Below are positions 18,925-29,381 of a DNA stretch of 64,000 nucleotides, piece after piece (position 1 is the stretch's first letter; each line of letters opens with the position of its first letter). Position numbers and translations under genes: made by a program. The notes under the pieces are model-generated. The model worked only from the letters and a program-made list of their open reading frames with translations, did not search any database and had not been told where the DNA came from. The stretch is taken from the NCBI RefSeq assembly GCF_000613845.1, contig NZ_BAJT01000002.1, forward strand, positions 186,001-250,000, given 5' to 3'. The DNA is from Asaia astilbis JCM 15831. GTDB taxonomy: Bacteria; Pseudomonadota; Alphaproteobacteria; Acetobacterales; Acetobacteraceae.

Positions 18925-19268
18925 TCGAGCTCATCTTGGCGGAGCGTTGCACAGGATGCGGCACCTGCATTTCGATCTGCCCAAGTAACGTCTTCGAGCC
19001 GTCATCGGGGGCAGTCCCGATGATCGTGCGACAGGAGGACTGCCAGACCTGCTTTTTGTGCGAACTTTATTGCGAGACAGACGCCCTCTACGTGCATCCT
19101 GATGCGACTGGCCATGTCCCTTCGCCCGACACTCTCACGCCGCCCGGGGATTATCGTCGCGACTCAGGCTGGGGAAGCTGGCTGAAGACCCCCGTTACCG
19201 CAACGAGCACTGGCGCATGGGCGATGTATTCGCACGCGCAAGAAAACCCTCTTGAAGAACAGTTATGA
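18921..19268 (+). CDS. Two-[4Fe-4S] ferredoxin, partner of the upstream flavoprotein
   Basis: 115 residues with two four-cysteine cluster motifs: CTGCGTCISICP near residue 10 and CQTCFLCELYCE near residue 37. Each supplies three spaced cysteines and a fourth one, so two [4Fe-4S] clusters are likely. The remaining 65 residues form an uncharacterised C-terminal tail rich in Thr, Ser and Pro. It overlaps the flavoprotein gene by four bases, an AprAB-like layout. Its role would be electron transfer to or from the FAD subunit. Alternative: a general ferredoxin that merely shares the operon. Confidence 0.8.
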   Translation: MIELILAERCTGCGTCISICPSNVFEPSSGAVPMIVRQEDCQTCFLCELYCETDALYVHPDATGHVPSPDTLTPPGDYRRDSGWGSWLKTPVTATSTGAWAMYSHAQENPLEEQL

Positions 19269-19348
19269 GACTATTGAGCAATACTCGCTAAAACCCCAAG
19301 CGAAAACACGACATGGTTTGACATCTAAAAACTGATGTCGGAAAATCA

Positions 19349-20474
19349 ATGTCTGTCGAATTCATCGGCTACGTGTCGGCGCGTGAGCAAAGCGAAACCA
19401 TTTCTCCCTCCGGGCCGGAAGTCGATACCGGATATATTGCCGCAACAGCCCTGCTGCACGAGCGCGCGGGCTTCGACCGCGCTCTGGTCGCCTTCCATTC
19501 GAGTTCGCCCGAAAGCCTTCTGATCGCCCAGCATGCGGCCTCTGTCACGACGCAACTCGGGTTGTTGATCGCCCATAGGCCCGGTTTCACCGCCCCTACC
19601 CTCGCCGCGCGGCAATTCGCCACCCTCGATCATCTGAGCAAGGGCCGCGTTGCCGTGCATGTCATCACGGGCGGCAACGATCAGGAGCTCAAGGCCGATG
19701 GCGATTACCTGACCAAGACAGAGCGCTACGCCCGAACGGCTGAATATCTCGAAGTGCTACGCCGGGAATGGACATCCAATAAGCCCTTCGACCATAGCGG
19801 CGCTCACTATCATCTCGAGGGAGCGCATTCCGACGTCAAACCCTATCGTCAAGAAGGCATACCCATCTATTTCGGCGGGGCGTCCGACGAGGCGATAGAG
19901 GTCGCAGCGCGACAGGCCGATGCTTATGCACTTTGGGGCGAAACCCTTGAAGGGACGAAGGAACTCATCCAGCGCGTGCGCAATGCCGCCGCTCTTCACC
20001 ACCGATTCCCTCGTTTTTCAATCTCGTTTAGTCCCATCATCGCCGAGACGGAATCCCAGGCATGGGAGCGGGCAGCGGCAATTGAAGAAGAGATTCTGAA
20101 GCGTCAGAAACAGATCGATCAGCTTCCGACACCGAGCGCCCTCGACACAGCTGGCGTCTCACCCGAGCTGAAGGGCCTGCCGACCAATGAGGGCTCCAGA
20201 CGTCTGCAGGCGCTCTCCGCTCGGGGAGACCGTCATGATTCGCGTCTCTGGACCGGCGTGACTCGGGCAACGGGTGGTCGCTGGAATTCGACGTCACTCG
20301 TCGGCACCGCCTCTCAGGTCGCTGAATCCCTTCTCGCCTATTACCGGCTCGGCATTGGCACTTTTCTCATTCGAGCTTCGACCGTTGCGTGACGCCCAGA
20401 CCTACGGGCACGATCTTATCCCGATTGTCAGAGAACTTGTCGCGAAAGAGAAGGCGCACTCCCCCCATGGCTGA
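19349..20474 (+). CDS. SsuD-like FMN-dependent alkanesulfonate monooxygenase (two frame breaks)
   Basis: About 375 residues, a luciferase-like TIM barrel of the SsuD group. Family landmarks: LGLLIAHRPGFTAPTLAARQFATLDHLSKGR, HVITGGND, ERYARTAEYLEVLRREW, and IPIYFGGASDEAIEVAARQADAYALWGE. With reduced FMN and oxygen such enzymes split the C-S bond of sulfonates to sulfite and an aldehyde. The apparent end at 20392 is artificial: adding G near 20374 and C near 20382 restores the conserved C-terminus (GFDPLRDAQTYGHDLIPIVREL) and a stop at 20474, eight bases into the downstream receptor gene. No SsuE-type FMN reductase is in the window. Confidence 0.8.
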
Positions 20475-22683
20475 GCGACCTGACACCCCTCGCGGCACCG
20501 CTTCAACTCGTGCACGTCGCGGCAAGACTGCATCGCTTGTGGTCCTTGCCCTTGGATCTCCTGCATTTGCTTATGCCGCGCCCGTCCACAAGGCGGCACC
20601 GGATCGAAAGGCGCATGACAGGACGCAATCACACGGCAAGGACGAAAGCCGGAAAAAACCTGTTCTTGCCAAGACAGGCACAGAGACGGTCACAGTCCAT
20701 GCCAACGCCCGAACGCCAAGGCTGGCCGGCAAAGTCTCGCTTGGAATTCTGGGAACGCGCTCCGAGCTCGACACGCCCTTTGCCGTCGCCTCGGCATCCG
20801 CTGCGCAAATCCAGAAGCTTCAGGCCGCCGACATCAACGATGTTTTCCGCTACGAACCCGGCATTCAGGAAAATTCGAATGGCGGCTCGACGGCGTCAGG
20901 GTCGAGTTTTCGTGTGCGCGGGCTGAATCTCGACTGGACCAATGGCTACAAGATCGACGGTCTCGCGATCCCTTACTGGTATATCGATATTCCGTTGGCG
21001 AATATCGACCGTTTGCAGCTCGTCAAAGGCGCGTCGGCCTTCATGTACGGGTTCGGCTCGCCGGGCGGCGTTCTCGATTACCAGCTCAAGGCCCCGGTTG
21101 AGGACCGCCAGATTGCAGCCGAGGCAGGATATCGATCCGACGCCGTCTTTCGTCAGATGCTCGATCTCGGCGGATCACTCGATCACGCCCATGCCATCCA
21201 GACCCGGTTTTCGTTTGGGAGCGAAGTTGGAGATCAGTATAATCAGAGCTTCGTCCGCAATCTGTCGCTTTCCTTTACGACACGCGTGCGCCTGGCGGAC
21301 TCCCTGCACTGGAATTTCAGCAGTTTTTACATGAATACCCTGCAAAAAGGCATGGTGAACGGTGTCGCCGTTGCAAACGGCTTGACGTCGCTGGAAACGA
21401 TCAGTGGCAGGGCGCCTTTCGGAGCCGCAGGGTCATGGAAGACGAACGATCTGAAACGCTTCAGCACGGGTCTGGACTGGGATATCGCCCCAAACTGGAA
21501 AGCATCCATCGTCTACGGCTTTACGCATCTGGATGAGCGTTTTCCCTCCAATCAGGTCACTTTCACCAGCCCGACCGGGAATTACTACAACCAGAGTTTC
21601 CAGCAGACGCGCGTGCTGACCTATCATCAGGTCAATGCTTCGGTAGATGGTCATTTCACAACCGGCCCCTTCAGACATGACGTCACAATTGGTCTGACCT
21701 GGCTGCGACAGCTTTTTGACGCCGATGCAGCGTCCGGCACTGCGCCTTTGAAGGAATACGGCAATATCCATGTCAACCGCCCCACGCTGACCAACGCAAC
21801 GGCTTACAACCCCCGGCTTTATCGCTATGTTGATTACCTTCAGCTCGCGCCTTTCTGGATGGATACGATAAGCTGGCATCGCTGGTCGTTGATGGCCGGC
21901 GCCCGATATACCGATTATCATGAGAATGATTACCTGCCTTCGGGGAGCACGACCGCTGCGCATCGCAACAATCCGGTGACGCCCCTGGTCTCGCTTTCCT
22001 ACAAGCCTGAACCGGACATCAATCTCTATTTCAGCGATGTCGAGGCCATGCAGGCAGGCGGTCAGGCAGGCTCGACCAACGTCAATTACATGCAGGTTTT
22101 TGGCCCGATCCGCAGTGAGGAATATGAGCTTGGCCTGAAGATCCAGAAAAAACGATGGAGCGGCACGCTCGCAGTTTACCGTCTCGACACCGGGGCAGCC
22201 TACACCAACGCGCAGAACTATTACGTGCAGGACGGTATCTCTCGCTATCAGGGTGTTGAGGCATCGGCAGGCTGGCAGGCCACGAGAGATCTGACGATGG
22301 GTGGAAGCCTGACTTACCTCGATGCACGCTATGTGAAGGCCGCCGCCGGTTATGCCGGGCGCAAACTTGAAGCGGTTGCGCCTTTTCAGGCTGCATTCAG
22401 CGCAGATTATGCGCCACCTTTCATCAAGTCTTTCGTCTTCTCGGCAGGGTTTAACTACGTTTCATCGAGCTGGCTCGACGCCGCCAATACGTTCCGGCTT
22501 CCCTCCTACATCGTCGGCAATGTCGGAGCGAGCTACGTCGCCCATCTGAGCGGGCACAAGCTGACCTTGCGAGCAGGAACGCAGAATATCGGCAATGTTC
22601 AATACTGGGTCAGCCGCGGTAATCGTGGCCTCTTCCCCGGTGCGCCCAGAACGGCAACGCTGAGCGCGCGTCTCGAACTGTGA
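20467..22683 (+). CDS. TonB-dependent outer membrane receptor in a monooxygenase operon
   Basis: 738 residues from the ATG at 20467, chosen because it starts just before an export signal (TASLVVLALGSPAFAYAAP) and overlaps the repaired monooxygenase stop by eight bases; a frame start at 20389 would lie far inside that gene. A plug domain (DINDVFRYEPGIQENS, FRVRGLNLDWTNGYKIDG, LQLVKGASAFMYGFGSPGGVLDY) and a full 22-strand-type barrel ending ATLSARLEL follow. It resembles ferrisiderophore-type receptors, but its place right after an SsuD-like enzyme argues for an organosulfur ligand. The ligand itself is not readable from the sequence. Confidence 0.85.
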   Translation: MAERPDTPRGTASTRARRGKTASLVVLALGSPAFAYAAPVHKAAPDRKAHDRTQSHGKDESRKKPVLAKTGTETVTVHANARTPRLAGKVSLGILGTRSELDTPFAVASASAAQIQKLQAADINDVFRYEPGIQENSNGGSTASGSSFRVRGLNLDWTNGYKIDGLAIPYWYIDIPLANIDRLQLVKGASAFMYGFGSPGGVLDYQLKAPVEDRQIAAEAGYRSDAVFRQMLDLGGSLDHAHAIQTRFSFGSEVGDQYNQSFVRNLSLSFTTRVRLADSLHWNFSSFYMNTLQKGMVNGVAVANGLTSLETISGRAPFGAAGSWKTNDLKRFSTGLDWDIAPNWKASIVYGFTHLDERFPSNQVTFTSPTGNYYNQSFQQTRVLTYHQVNASVDGHFTTGPFRHDVTIGLTWLRQLFDADAASGTAPLKEYGNIHVNRPTLTNATAYNPRLYRYVDYLQLAPFWMDTISWHRWSLMAGARYTDYHENDYLPSGSTTAAHRNNPVTPLVSLSYKPEPDINLYFSDVEAMQAGGQAGSTNVNYMQVFGPIRSEEYELGLKIQKKRWSGTLAVYRLDTGAAYTNAQNYYVQDGISRYQGVEASAGWQATRDLTMGGSLTYLDARYVKAAAGYAGRKLEAVAPFQAAFSADYAPPFIKSFVFSAGFNYVSSSWLDAANTFRLPSYIVGNVGASYVAHLSGHKLTLRAGTQNIGNVQYWVSRGNRGLFPGAPRTATLSARLEL

Positions 22684-22777
22684 GGCGCCAAAACTCCCTT
22701 GGCTGAAACCGGGGGAGCGCATTTTATCTTCTCAGCGCTTCAGCGTCTCGCAACAAAAAGACGGCTTTCGCTCTCGA

Positions 22778-23263
22778 TCACTGCAAACTCTCGGCACGGG
22801 TTTTGAGTGCTTCGTTCATTTCTATAAACCCCGACCGAACCGTCTCAACATCGAAGAACCAGAGCATGATGCCGAAAAAGGCCTCGCTCTGGCGAAACAA
22901 TGTTCCCATATCGGTGGGAATAAGCTCGAATTCATGAGTTCCTGTGAAGAGCCCGGGGAGCCCCAGTAGCTTGCCGACCCATATCAGACGTCGTTCGGGC
23001 ACGACCGAGAGAATTTTCGGGTGAAAAGCCATCCCGCGCCTATTCCCGTTACCCCGCAATCGCACAGTCAGTGTCTGATCGATTTTCAGCGAGCCGGTCA
23101 GTTCGCAGAAAAGAGGGTTCCAGTTGGGGAATGACGATGTTTCCGTAAGCGCCCTCCATACATGCGCGGGGGAAGCCTTGATCTCAATATGTGTTGCAAT
23201 ATCACGGCTCGGAATAAGAAATCTGACCAAGTAAGTTTCTCCTGAAGAGCCCAGAACACGCAT
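22778..23263 (-). CDS. SRPBCC family (polyketide cyclase/START-like) protein
   Basis: 161 residues with the helix-grip fold pattern of the SRPBCC superfamily: ATHIEIKASPAHVWRALTETSSFPNWNP at the start, a middle strand LIWVGKLLGLPGLFTGTHEFEL, and a C-terminal helix IEMNEALKTRAESL. Such proteins bind hydrophobic small molecules in a central cavity and seldom have assignable ligands. It is divergent from the LysR gene 97 bases away, which hints that the LysR protein controls it. It has no visible link to sulfur chemistry. Confidence 0.7.
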   Translation of the reverse strand: MRVLGSSGETYLVRFLIPSRDIATHIEIKASPAHVWRALTETSSFPNWNPLFCELTGSLKIDQTLTVRLRGNGNRRGMAFHPKILSVVPERRLIWVGKLLGLPGLFTGTHEFELIPTDMGTLFRQSEAFFGIMLWFFDVETVRSGFIEMNEALKTRAESLQ

Positions 23264-23359
23264 TCGAGGCGTATTTTAAGGCATCGAAGAGCCAGAAATT
23301 AAGGTGTTCTCCAGAGCTTACCCATTGCGAAACAGGGAAGAGTTTCTCTACATTTTTGT

Positions 23360-24241
23360 ATGGATCAGATCGATTTGCATCTTTGGCGGAGCTTTGCCGC
23401 CGCGTGTCGTGCAGGCTCCCTTTCCGGGGCCGCGCGCGCCCTGAGCTCAACGCAGCCAACGGTGAGCCGTCAGATCGCTCAGCTGGAAGCCCAGATCGGT
23501 CACACCCTGTTTTCCCGATCCCGATCCGGCCTCATCCCGACGGAGCATGCGAGGTCTCTCATGACCCTTGCCGCCTCCATGATCGATCAGGCCGAAACGC
23601 TCGAACGACTGGCAAGGTCGGGCAGCTCAACCGAGACGACCGCCCTCACGCTCACAGCGAGCCAGATTACTGGCACCGCTATTTTGCCGCCTCTCCTCTC
23701 GGCCTTTTACAACTCTCATCCTGCCCTCCGACTGACGCTCTCACTGAGCGAGACCACTGAGAACGTGCTCGAGCGCGAGGCCGATATCGCAATACGCCAC
23801 ACAGCGCCAATGCAGCAGGAACTTTGGGGCCGCAGGATCGGCACGGTACCGATCAAGCTTTTCGCCCATCGTGAGTATCTGGAGAAACATGGTCCGCCCT
23901 CCTCTCTGGCAGACCTGCCACGACACCGCCTGATCGCCTCGACGGCTCATTTGCGCGACATCCCCGAACTGGCTGCACTCGGATTGACGCCCGCGTTCAG
24001 CTGTCGCGACGATATCGGTCTGCTCGCAGCACTAAGGGCGGGTGTCGGGATTGGCTATTCTCAGGCGCCCCTCGCCTCCGGCTATCCGGAGCTCCTTCCA
24101 GTTCTGCCGGATTATGTTCCGGCCACTCTTCCTTTCTGGGTCGTCACCCATCGGGATCTTCGAAATGTCCCGAGCATCCGCACACTGATGCAGTTTCTTG
24201 CGGAGGCCTTGGGCGCCTATTGCCGCCAAGCTGGATCATGA
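23360..24241 (+). CDS. LysR family transcriptional regulator
   Basis: 293 residues. An N-terminal winged helix-turn-helix (LWRSFAAACRAGSLSGAARALSSTQPTVSRQIAQLEAQIG) is followed by the periplasmic-binding-protein-like effector domain (LTLTASQITGTAILPPLL). It lies divergently from the SRPBCC gene and about 160 bases ahead of the convergent monooxygenase operon. By the usual LysR rule it may regulate the divergent neighbour. The effector is unknown. It is intact, unlike the second LysR of the region. Confidence 0.85.
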   Translation: MDQIDLHLWRSFAAACRAGSLSGAARALSSTQPTVSRQIAQLEAQIGHTLFSRSRSGLIPTEHARSLMTLAASMIDQAETLERLARSGSSTETTALTLTASQITGTAILPPLLSAFYNSHPALRLTLSLSETTENVLEREADIAIRHTAPMQQELWGRRIGTVPIKLFAHREYLEKHGPPSSLADLPRHRLIASTAHLRDIPELAALGLTPAFSCRDDIGLLAALRAGVGIGYSQAPLASGYPELLPVLPDYVPATLPFWVVTHRDLRNVPSIRTLMQFLAEALGAYCRQAGS

Positions 24242-24401
24242 CCCCTGAGCGGCCCTTTCACCTGCGACGGCGCGAATGAAGCGAAAGAGCGACGCGCTCA
24301 TGGTCAAGCGATGCGCCTGCATCGGAAACGCTCAAACGCTTCCGGCTTTGACCGAAGGTACGAAAGGGCTGAGTGTAATTTTCCGAAGCACCGGACCGCT
24401 A

Positions 24402-25705
24402 TCATGCAAGCCCGAGAGTCTCGCGCAGGCTCCCTCCCTCATAGCCCTCTGGCAGCAGGCCTCGCCTTTGCAGCTCGGGGCATAAAAGAGAGACGACATC
24501 GCGTATGCCATCGGGCGCGGAGGTGAACATGATGTTGAAACCGTCTGCCGCGCCGGACCTGAACCAGCCTTCCATATCATCCGCTACGCTTCTGGGCGTG
24601 CCGACGATGATCCGGTGTCCGCCTCTGGTAAATGTCCGCAAAACGTCGCGCACATAGGGTTTTTGACGGCGGATCCAGTCGACGATCAACGATTGCCTGC
24701 TTTTATGGGAATTCGTGCCCGCAACCTCCCCGATCACGATCGGCTTGTTCTCGGGCCAGACGGAGAGATCGATCCCGAGACTGGCGTAACGTGACAGGGC
24801 CCGCAGCGTCTCCGCCTGGTCGAGGTGGCCGAGATAAGCCTCGAAAGCGGCCCGCGCGTCCGCCTCCGTAGGGCGGATAAAAGGAGCAAGACCGGGCAGG
24901 ATCCGCAGATGCTCCGGGCCACGCCCAAAACCAGCCGCTTTTTCGAGAAGCAGAGAACGGTAGTCACGGGCTGCGTCCACATCCCAGGCTGCGGTGTAGA
25001 TCACTTCGCCGATCCGTGCCGCCAGAGCGACACCGGGGCCTGAGGCCCCTGCCTGTGCCAAAACGGGGCGTCTCTGGACTGTCGGCGGCGTATTCAGCGG
25101 ACCTGCAACACGGAAATGTGGACCGGAATGATTGAGAGGCCGTAATCCTGATGGATCGAGCCACTGCCCCGTCTCGCGGTCTCGTGGATAGCGTCGGGTG
25201 AGACACTATCCCATAGCCCTGTGACGACATCGACGAACTCTTCTGCCCGCACGTAGCGATCAGCATGAGCGACATGCGCGTCATGGCCGAAATTTTCGCC
25301 ACCGCCCGTGCCCGTCACGACATTCCAGCCCGCACGGCCCTTGCTCAACCTGTCAAGCGATGCCACCCGACGGGCCAGATTGTAAGGCTCGTTATAGGTC
25401 GTGTTGGCCGTGCCGATCAGCCCGATATGCCGTGACGTGACTGCAAGTGCTGCCAGCAGCATGAACGTGTCCCAACGCGGAATACCCGGGTCACGCTCAA
25501 ACGTCGCCGGGTCGGGCAAGGTCCCTACCGTGTCGAACAGAAAGATGGCGTCGAACCGGCCCTTTTCCAGAAGAGCCACATAGTCACGGTACCGCTCGAA
25601 GACGAGATCGGCGTCGATATCCGCACTGGGGTCACGCCACGCATCGCCGTTGACAGCGCCGCCTGAGAGATAAGCTCCTAAGGTAAAGCGACGCTTGAAT
25701 GCCAC
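24402..25705 (-). CDS. NtaA/SnaA/DszA-type flavin-dependent monooxygenase (one frame break)
   Basis: About 434 residues after repair. Start MAFKRRFTLGAYLSGGAVNGDAWR; then FDAIFLFDTVGTLPD, LIGTANTTYNEPYNLARRVASLDRLSKGRAGWNVVTG, all marks of the NtaA/SnaA/DszA branch of the luciferase-like family. These enzymes oxidise nitrilotriacetate, dibenzothiophene sulfone and similar substrates with FMNH2. A base is missing near 25190; restoring it joins the N-terminal part to RETGQWLDPSGL and the rest (VAGPLNTPP, VLAQAGASGPG). It follows the binding-protein gene by 27 bases in the same minus-strand operon. A sulfone or organosulfur substrate is inferred from that context. Confidence 0.8.
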
Positions 25706-25732
25706 GGCTCTGTCCTCTCTTGCCGAAGATCG

Positions 25733-26701
25733 TCAGAAACGGAAACTGGTGTCCATCGCCGCCTGCACATCGAGATGCGAGGGGATCATGCGCGTCGCAG
25801 CCATGAAATCGGCCACATGCTGCTGGGCGGTAACAACTTCAGGTGTCAGCGGGACGATGCTGCCCCGCATTCCCCGGACGACCTCCCGCGCAACCGGAAC
25901 GGACAACCCTACCTCACCCGCCCATGTTGCTGCATAGAGATCCTCATGCGCGCCCATCCAGCGATAACCGGCCGATAGGGCTCTCAGATAGGCCGCCACC
26001 GCGTCCGGTCTGGCCGCGATGGTGTCCTGTCTGGCGACGATGTAGCTTAGTCCGCTCATCAATTTGCCGCCGTTGACAATCTCGCGGGCCCCGTCGCTGA
26101 TCTTGGCATCGGCGATATAAGGGCCCCATGTCGCCCAGGCGTCGACCGCCCCGGTCTGCAAGGCAAGCTTTGCCGAAGTAGGCGGAATGAAGACGAAATT
26201 TACTGCATCATCGGGCAAGCCCGCTTCTCTCAAGGCTGCGAGCGTCAGGTAGTGCCCGGTCTGTGCCCGAAGGGTTGCAACGCGCTTGCCTTTCAGATCC
26301 GCAATGCTCCGGATGGCGCTGTCCCGCTGCACGACGAGTGCGGTTGTGGTTCCGTCCGTGCGTAGACCCGCTACTGCCCGGATGGGCGATCCCCCAGCCT
26401 GAGCAAAGACCAGGGGCGCATCGCCGATGGCCCCGACTTCAACCGCGCCCGCCGTCATCGCCTGAATAAGCATTGGCGCACCGGCAAACAGCACCCAGTT
26501 GATCGACGTGGCCGGTACAGCCGCCCCGGCAGCCGAGAGAAGCGAGCGCACACCGCCTTTCTGGTCTCCGACAAGGAGAGGTTGTCCCGCAGCCGCACGC
26601 GCGCGCGACGATGAAAGTGCGAGCGCACCCAGCGTTGTGCCGAGAAGCGCCCGTCGGCCGAGCATCAGGCGATAATCACCAGGACCAGGCGAGCTTTCCA
26701 T
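25733..26701 (-). CDS. SsuA/NMT1-type substrate-binding protein
   Basis: 322 residues. Export signal LGRRALLGTTLGALALSSSRARAAA, then LLVGDQKGGVRSLLSAAG, LIQAMTAGAVEVGAIGDAPLVFAQAG and GAVDAWATWGPYIADA, matching sulfonate/nitrate-type binding proteins. The start at 26701 lies inside the end of the TonB receptor gene but is backed by AAGGAGG eight bases upstream; an inner ATG at 26665 would remove twelve residues ahead of the signal. The overlap with the receptor implies coupled translation: receptor, binding protein and oxygenase in one operon. No permease is nearby, so it presumably uses SsuBC. Confidence 0.85.
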   Translation of the reverse strand: MESSPGPGDYRLMLGRRALLGTTLGALALSSSRARAAAGQPLLVGDQKGGVRSLLSAAGAAVPATSINWVLFAGAPMLIQAMTAGAVEVGAIGDAPLVFAQAGGSPIRAVAGLRTDGTTTALVVQRDSAIRSIADLKGKRVATLRAQTGHYLTLAALREAGLPDDAVNFVFIPPTSAKLALQTGAVDAWATWGPYIADAKISDGAREIVNGGKLMSGLSYIVARQDTIAARPDAVAAYLRALSAGYRWMGAHEDLYAATWAGEVGLSVPVAREVVRGMRGSIVPLTPEVVTAQQHVADFMAATRMIPSHLDVQAAMDTSFRF

Positions 26702-29191
26702 AGAAATAACCTCCTTCTGCGCCGTAGATTGCGGCGGAGCTGTAATTGGGATTGACCTGCAGGAGTGACGTTGCGCTCTGCGCCAGAGGACTGAGCGTCT
26801 GAGGCCGGTGGTTGAAGACGTTGGTACCTCCGATCGACGCAGCCAGACCGTGGGAGAACCGATAAGTCAGGTCAAAATCGACAAGCCACGCCGGAGCCAC
26901 GGTTTCGTCATAGGCTGCCCCTCTGTCACTCAATGCTTTGGTCGCAGAATAGCGCGACAGGCGCAGCGTCGTCGTCCAGCGATGGTAATTCCAGTTCACG
27001 ATCGCACGGAGCGTGTTGCGCGGATAGAGCGTCGTGATGTTTCCGATCTGACTACGAAACAGGCCGCTCACCCCCGAGCCGAGATTGACGTTCAGCGGGT
27101 TGATGCGAAGCACCGAATGCTGCTGCTGGTTCATCATCACTGTCCAAGAAACATTACCGTAACGCCCAAAATCGGACAGGTAATGCGCCTGCAGATCGAG
27201 CCCGAGTGCTCTCGTATGAGCGGCATTACGCTCATAGGTGTAGCCGTAATAGCGCCCGTCATTGGGAACGACCCCGGCATCGTGCAACAATTGGAGGACA
27301 CGAGGCCCTGCGACACCGGAGCCCGCGACGGAAATCGGCACGATCTGATTGAAGATATCGATCCGGTAGGCATCGAGCGAGATATCGAGATGACGCAAGG
27401 GTGTTGCGACCGCACCGACGCTGAAATTATGCGACGTCTCCGGCTTGAGCGCGGTCGCACCAAGTGCGCGCGCACCGGGATTATCGACAGAGGCATAATT
27501 TGTGTAGGATTGCACCAGCTGGTTCGTGCTCGGCAGGATACTGTAATACAGCGCCGTGCTCTGGAAATGTTCCTGCTGGAGCGTCGGCGCATGAAAGCCG
27601 TTACTGGCCGAGCCACGTAGGGCCAGCCAGCGCGTCGCCTGATAGCGGGTTGAGACCTTGCCTGCCAGGCATTGCCAAAATCGCTGTATTGCTCGTCACG
27701 GCCTGACAGCGCCACCGTCCAGTCCCGCGTGATTGCCTGTGACAGGTCGAGGTAAAAAGCCCCGTTCATGCGAGAATAGGATCCGGCCTGAGACTGTGAT
27801 GTTGCCCCGAGGCCCGATGCTCCCGGCAATGCGACACTCGCTTGAGGAAACACATAGCTGGCAGGATAGACATAACCGCCATCGGCGTAGGAGGCGCTGT
27901 CTCCGGCGGCAACGTCATAGCCATTATACCGATATTCAAGACCAGCGGCGACCTGCAACGGCCTCGAGAACACACCGGTGTTGAAACCGCGTCTGATGTC
28001 GAAATCAGCGGTCAGCTCCGAATTCGTGAGCGTCTGAAGGTGGAAATTATGCGGGCTGGTCGGGCCAAGGGAATTGTTGAGCGTGTTCTGGATACCCACC
28101 GAGGCCGCATCACGCCCGTAATTAACGCTTCCATCCCAGTGCCATCCGAAGAAATTGTCGCCCTTGATCCCCGTCGTGAACTGGAAGTCCTGATCGTCGG
28201 TCGTGTCCGTCGGCAGATATCCATCGGGATAAACCGATAGGATATTCTGTTGGGAGTTGGACGGACGATACCACGCGGAAGCGAAAATACTCCGATGGCT
28301 ATAGGTCGCGAAGGAATACAGCGTCGCCGCTGAGGACAGAGGAAGCTCGAGATTATAAGCCACGCTCTGACGCTGGCTCTCCGGCTGGCCAGAAATCTGG
28401 CGATAACGATCCCCTTTCTCGCGAGGATCCTGACTACCATTGGCCAGCAAGGGATAGAGCAGCACAGGCTTGCCGCCTTGAGTATACGGAACGTAGCCCG
28501 CGTTATTCGTCGCCTGATTGCCGACGAATTCAGCCGTCACGTTGACGAACCCTTTCGGCCCGAGATGGAAACCCTGATTATAGGACAGGTTACCGCCCCG
28601 CCCGTAATCGCCGAGAGGCCCGACGGTCCAGCCGTATTGATTATAACCCAGCTCTGCACGGCCACCATGATCGGCAGTCTTGAGGATGATGTTGACCACG
28701 CCTGCAATGGCGTCAGAGCCGTATTGCGCGGCAGCACCGTCTTTTAGAATTTCGATATGATCGATGGCCGCCATGGGAATGAGATCGAGATCGACGGGCG
28801 ACTGCCCCTGCATGGCGCCACCGTAGAAAACCGATGCCATCGTATGGCGGCGCTTGCCGTTGACGAGGACGAGCGTCTCATTGGCTGGCAGCCCCCTCAG
28901 CGAAGCCGTCTTGGTGGTAAAACCAAGCTGACCCGGATAGCCCGGTGTGTTGTTGATCGAAGGGTCGAGCGCTGCAAGCGCCGTGCGCAAACTTGTCTGC
29001 CCTGTTCGCCGCAGGTCGGTCGCGCTGTAGATCGCAATCGGTGCCATGCTTTTTGCAGCACGCACGGCAGTCCGGGTGCCGGTGACAACAACCTGCTCGG
29101 CTGAAAGAGAGGGATCTTCGGAGGCCAGTGCAGGCACTGCGAAGGCGCCGAGAACGACGCTTGAACTTGCAAAAATAAAAGGGGATCGCAC
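26676..29191 (-). CDS. TonB-dependent outer membrane receptor (one frame break)
   Basis: About 838 residues after repair. A signal peptide ending PALASED precedes a TonB-box-like stretch (EQVVVTGTRTAVRAAKS). The plug (LRTALAALDPSINNTPG, LRGLPANETLVLVNGKRRH, IEILKDGAAAQYGSDAIAGVVNIIL) is of the CirA/BtuB-like group. The barrel reads through to GKLAWSW at the C-terminus. The frame is lost at about 27663, where one G (top-strand C) is missing; the downstream frame continues the barrel (MQSYTNYASVDNPG and onward). It is the first gene of the operon with a sulfonate-type binding protein and an NtaA/DszA-type oxygenase, which points to an organosulfur ligand. Confidence 0.8.
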
Positions 29192-29351
29192 CGGTCTCTC
29201 GTCTTTCTCGCCATGTTACACAGCGGAAATAATCATTTCGAATACAGAACCGTAAAACGAGTTAAATCAATGCGGAGTATAACGAAACGTCAACAATGTG
29301 GCACTGGGTGCTGTCACGTTAACTGTGGCGTGTCAGAGGCGAGCGATGAGA

Positions 29352-29378
29352 GCGTCATTTGCGCGCTACAAATGACGC
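29352..29378. repeat. 10-bp inverted repeat upstream of the receptor operon
   Basis: GCGTCATTTG (29352-29361) and CAAATGACGC (29369-29378) are perfectly complementary with a seven-base loop. It lies just before the IS6 remnant, so it could be a relic of an element boundary, a terminator without T-run, or an operator. Confidence 0.45.
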
Positions 29379-29381
29379 CGA

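Noticed and set aside
17344-19268. Canonical dissimilatory adenylylsulfate reductase AprAB
   Set aside because: The flavoprotein is about 100 residues shorter than AprA, and no sat, qmo or dsr genes accompany it; only the architecture is similar.
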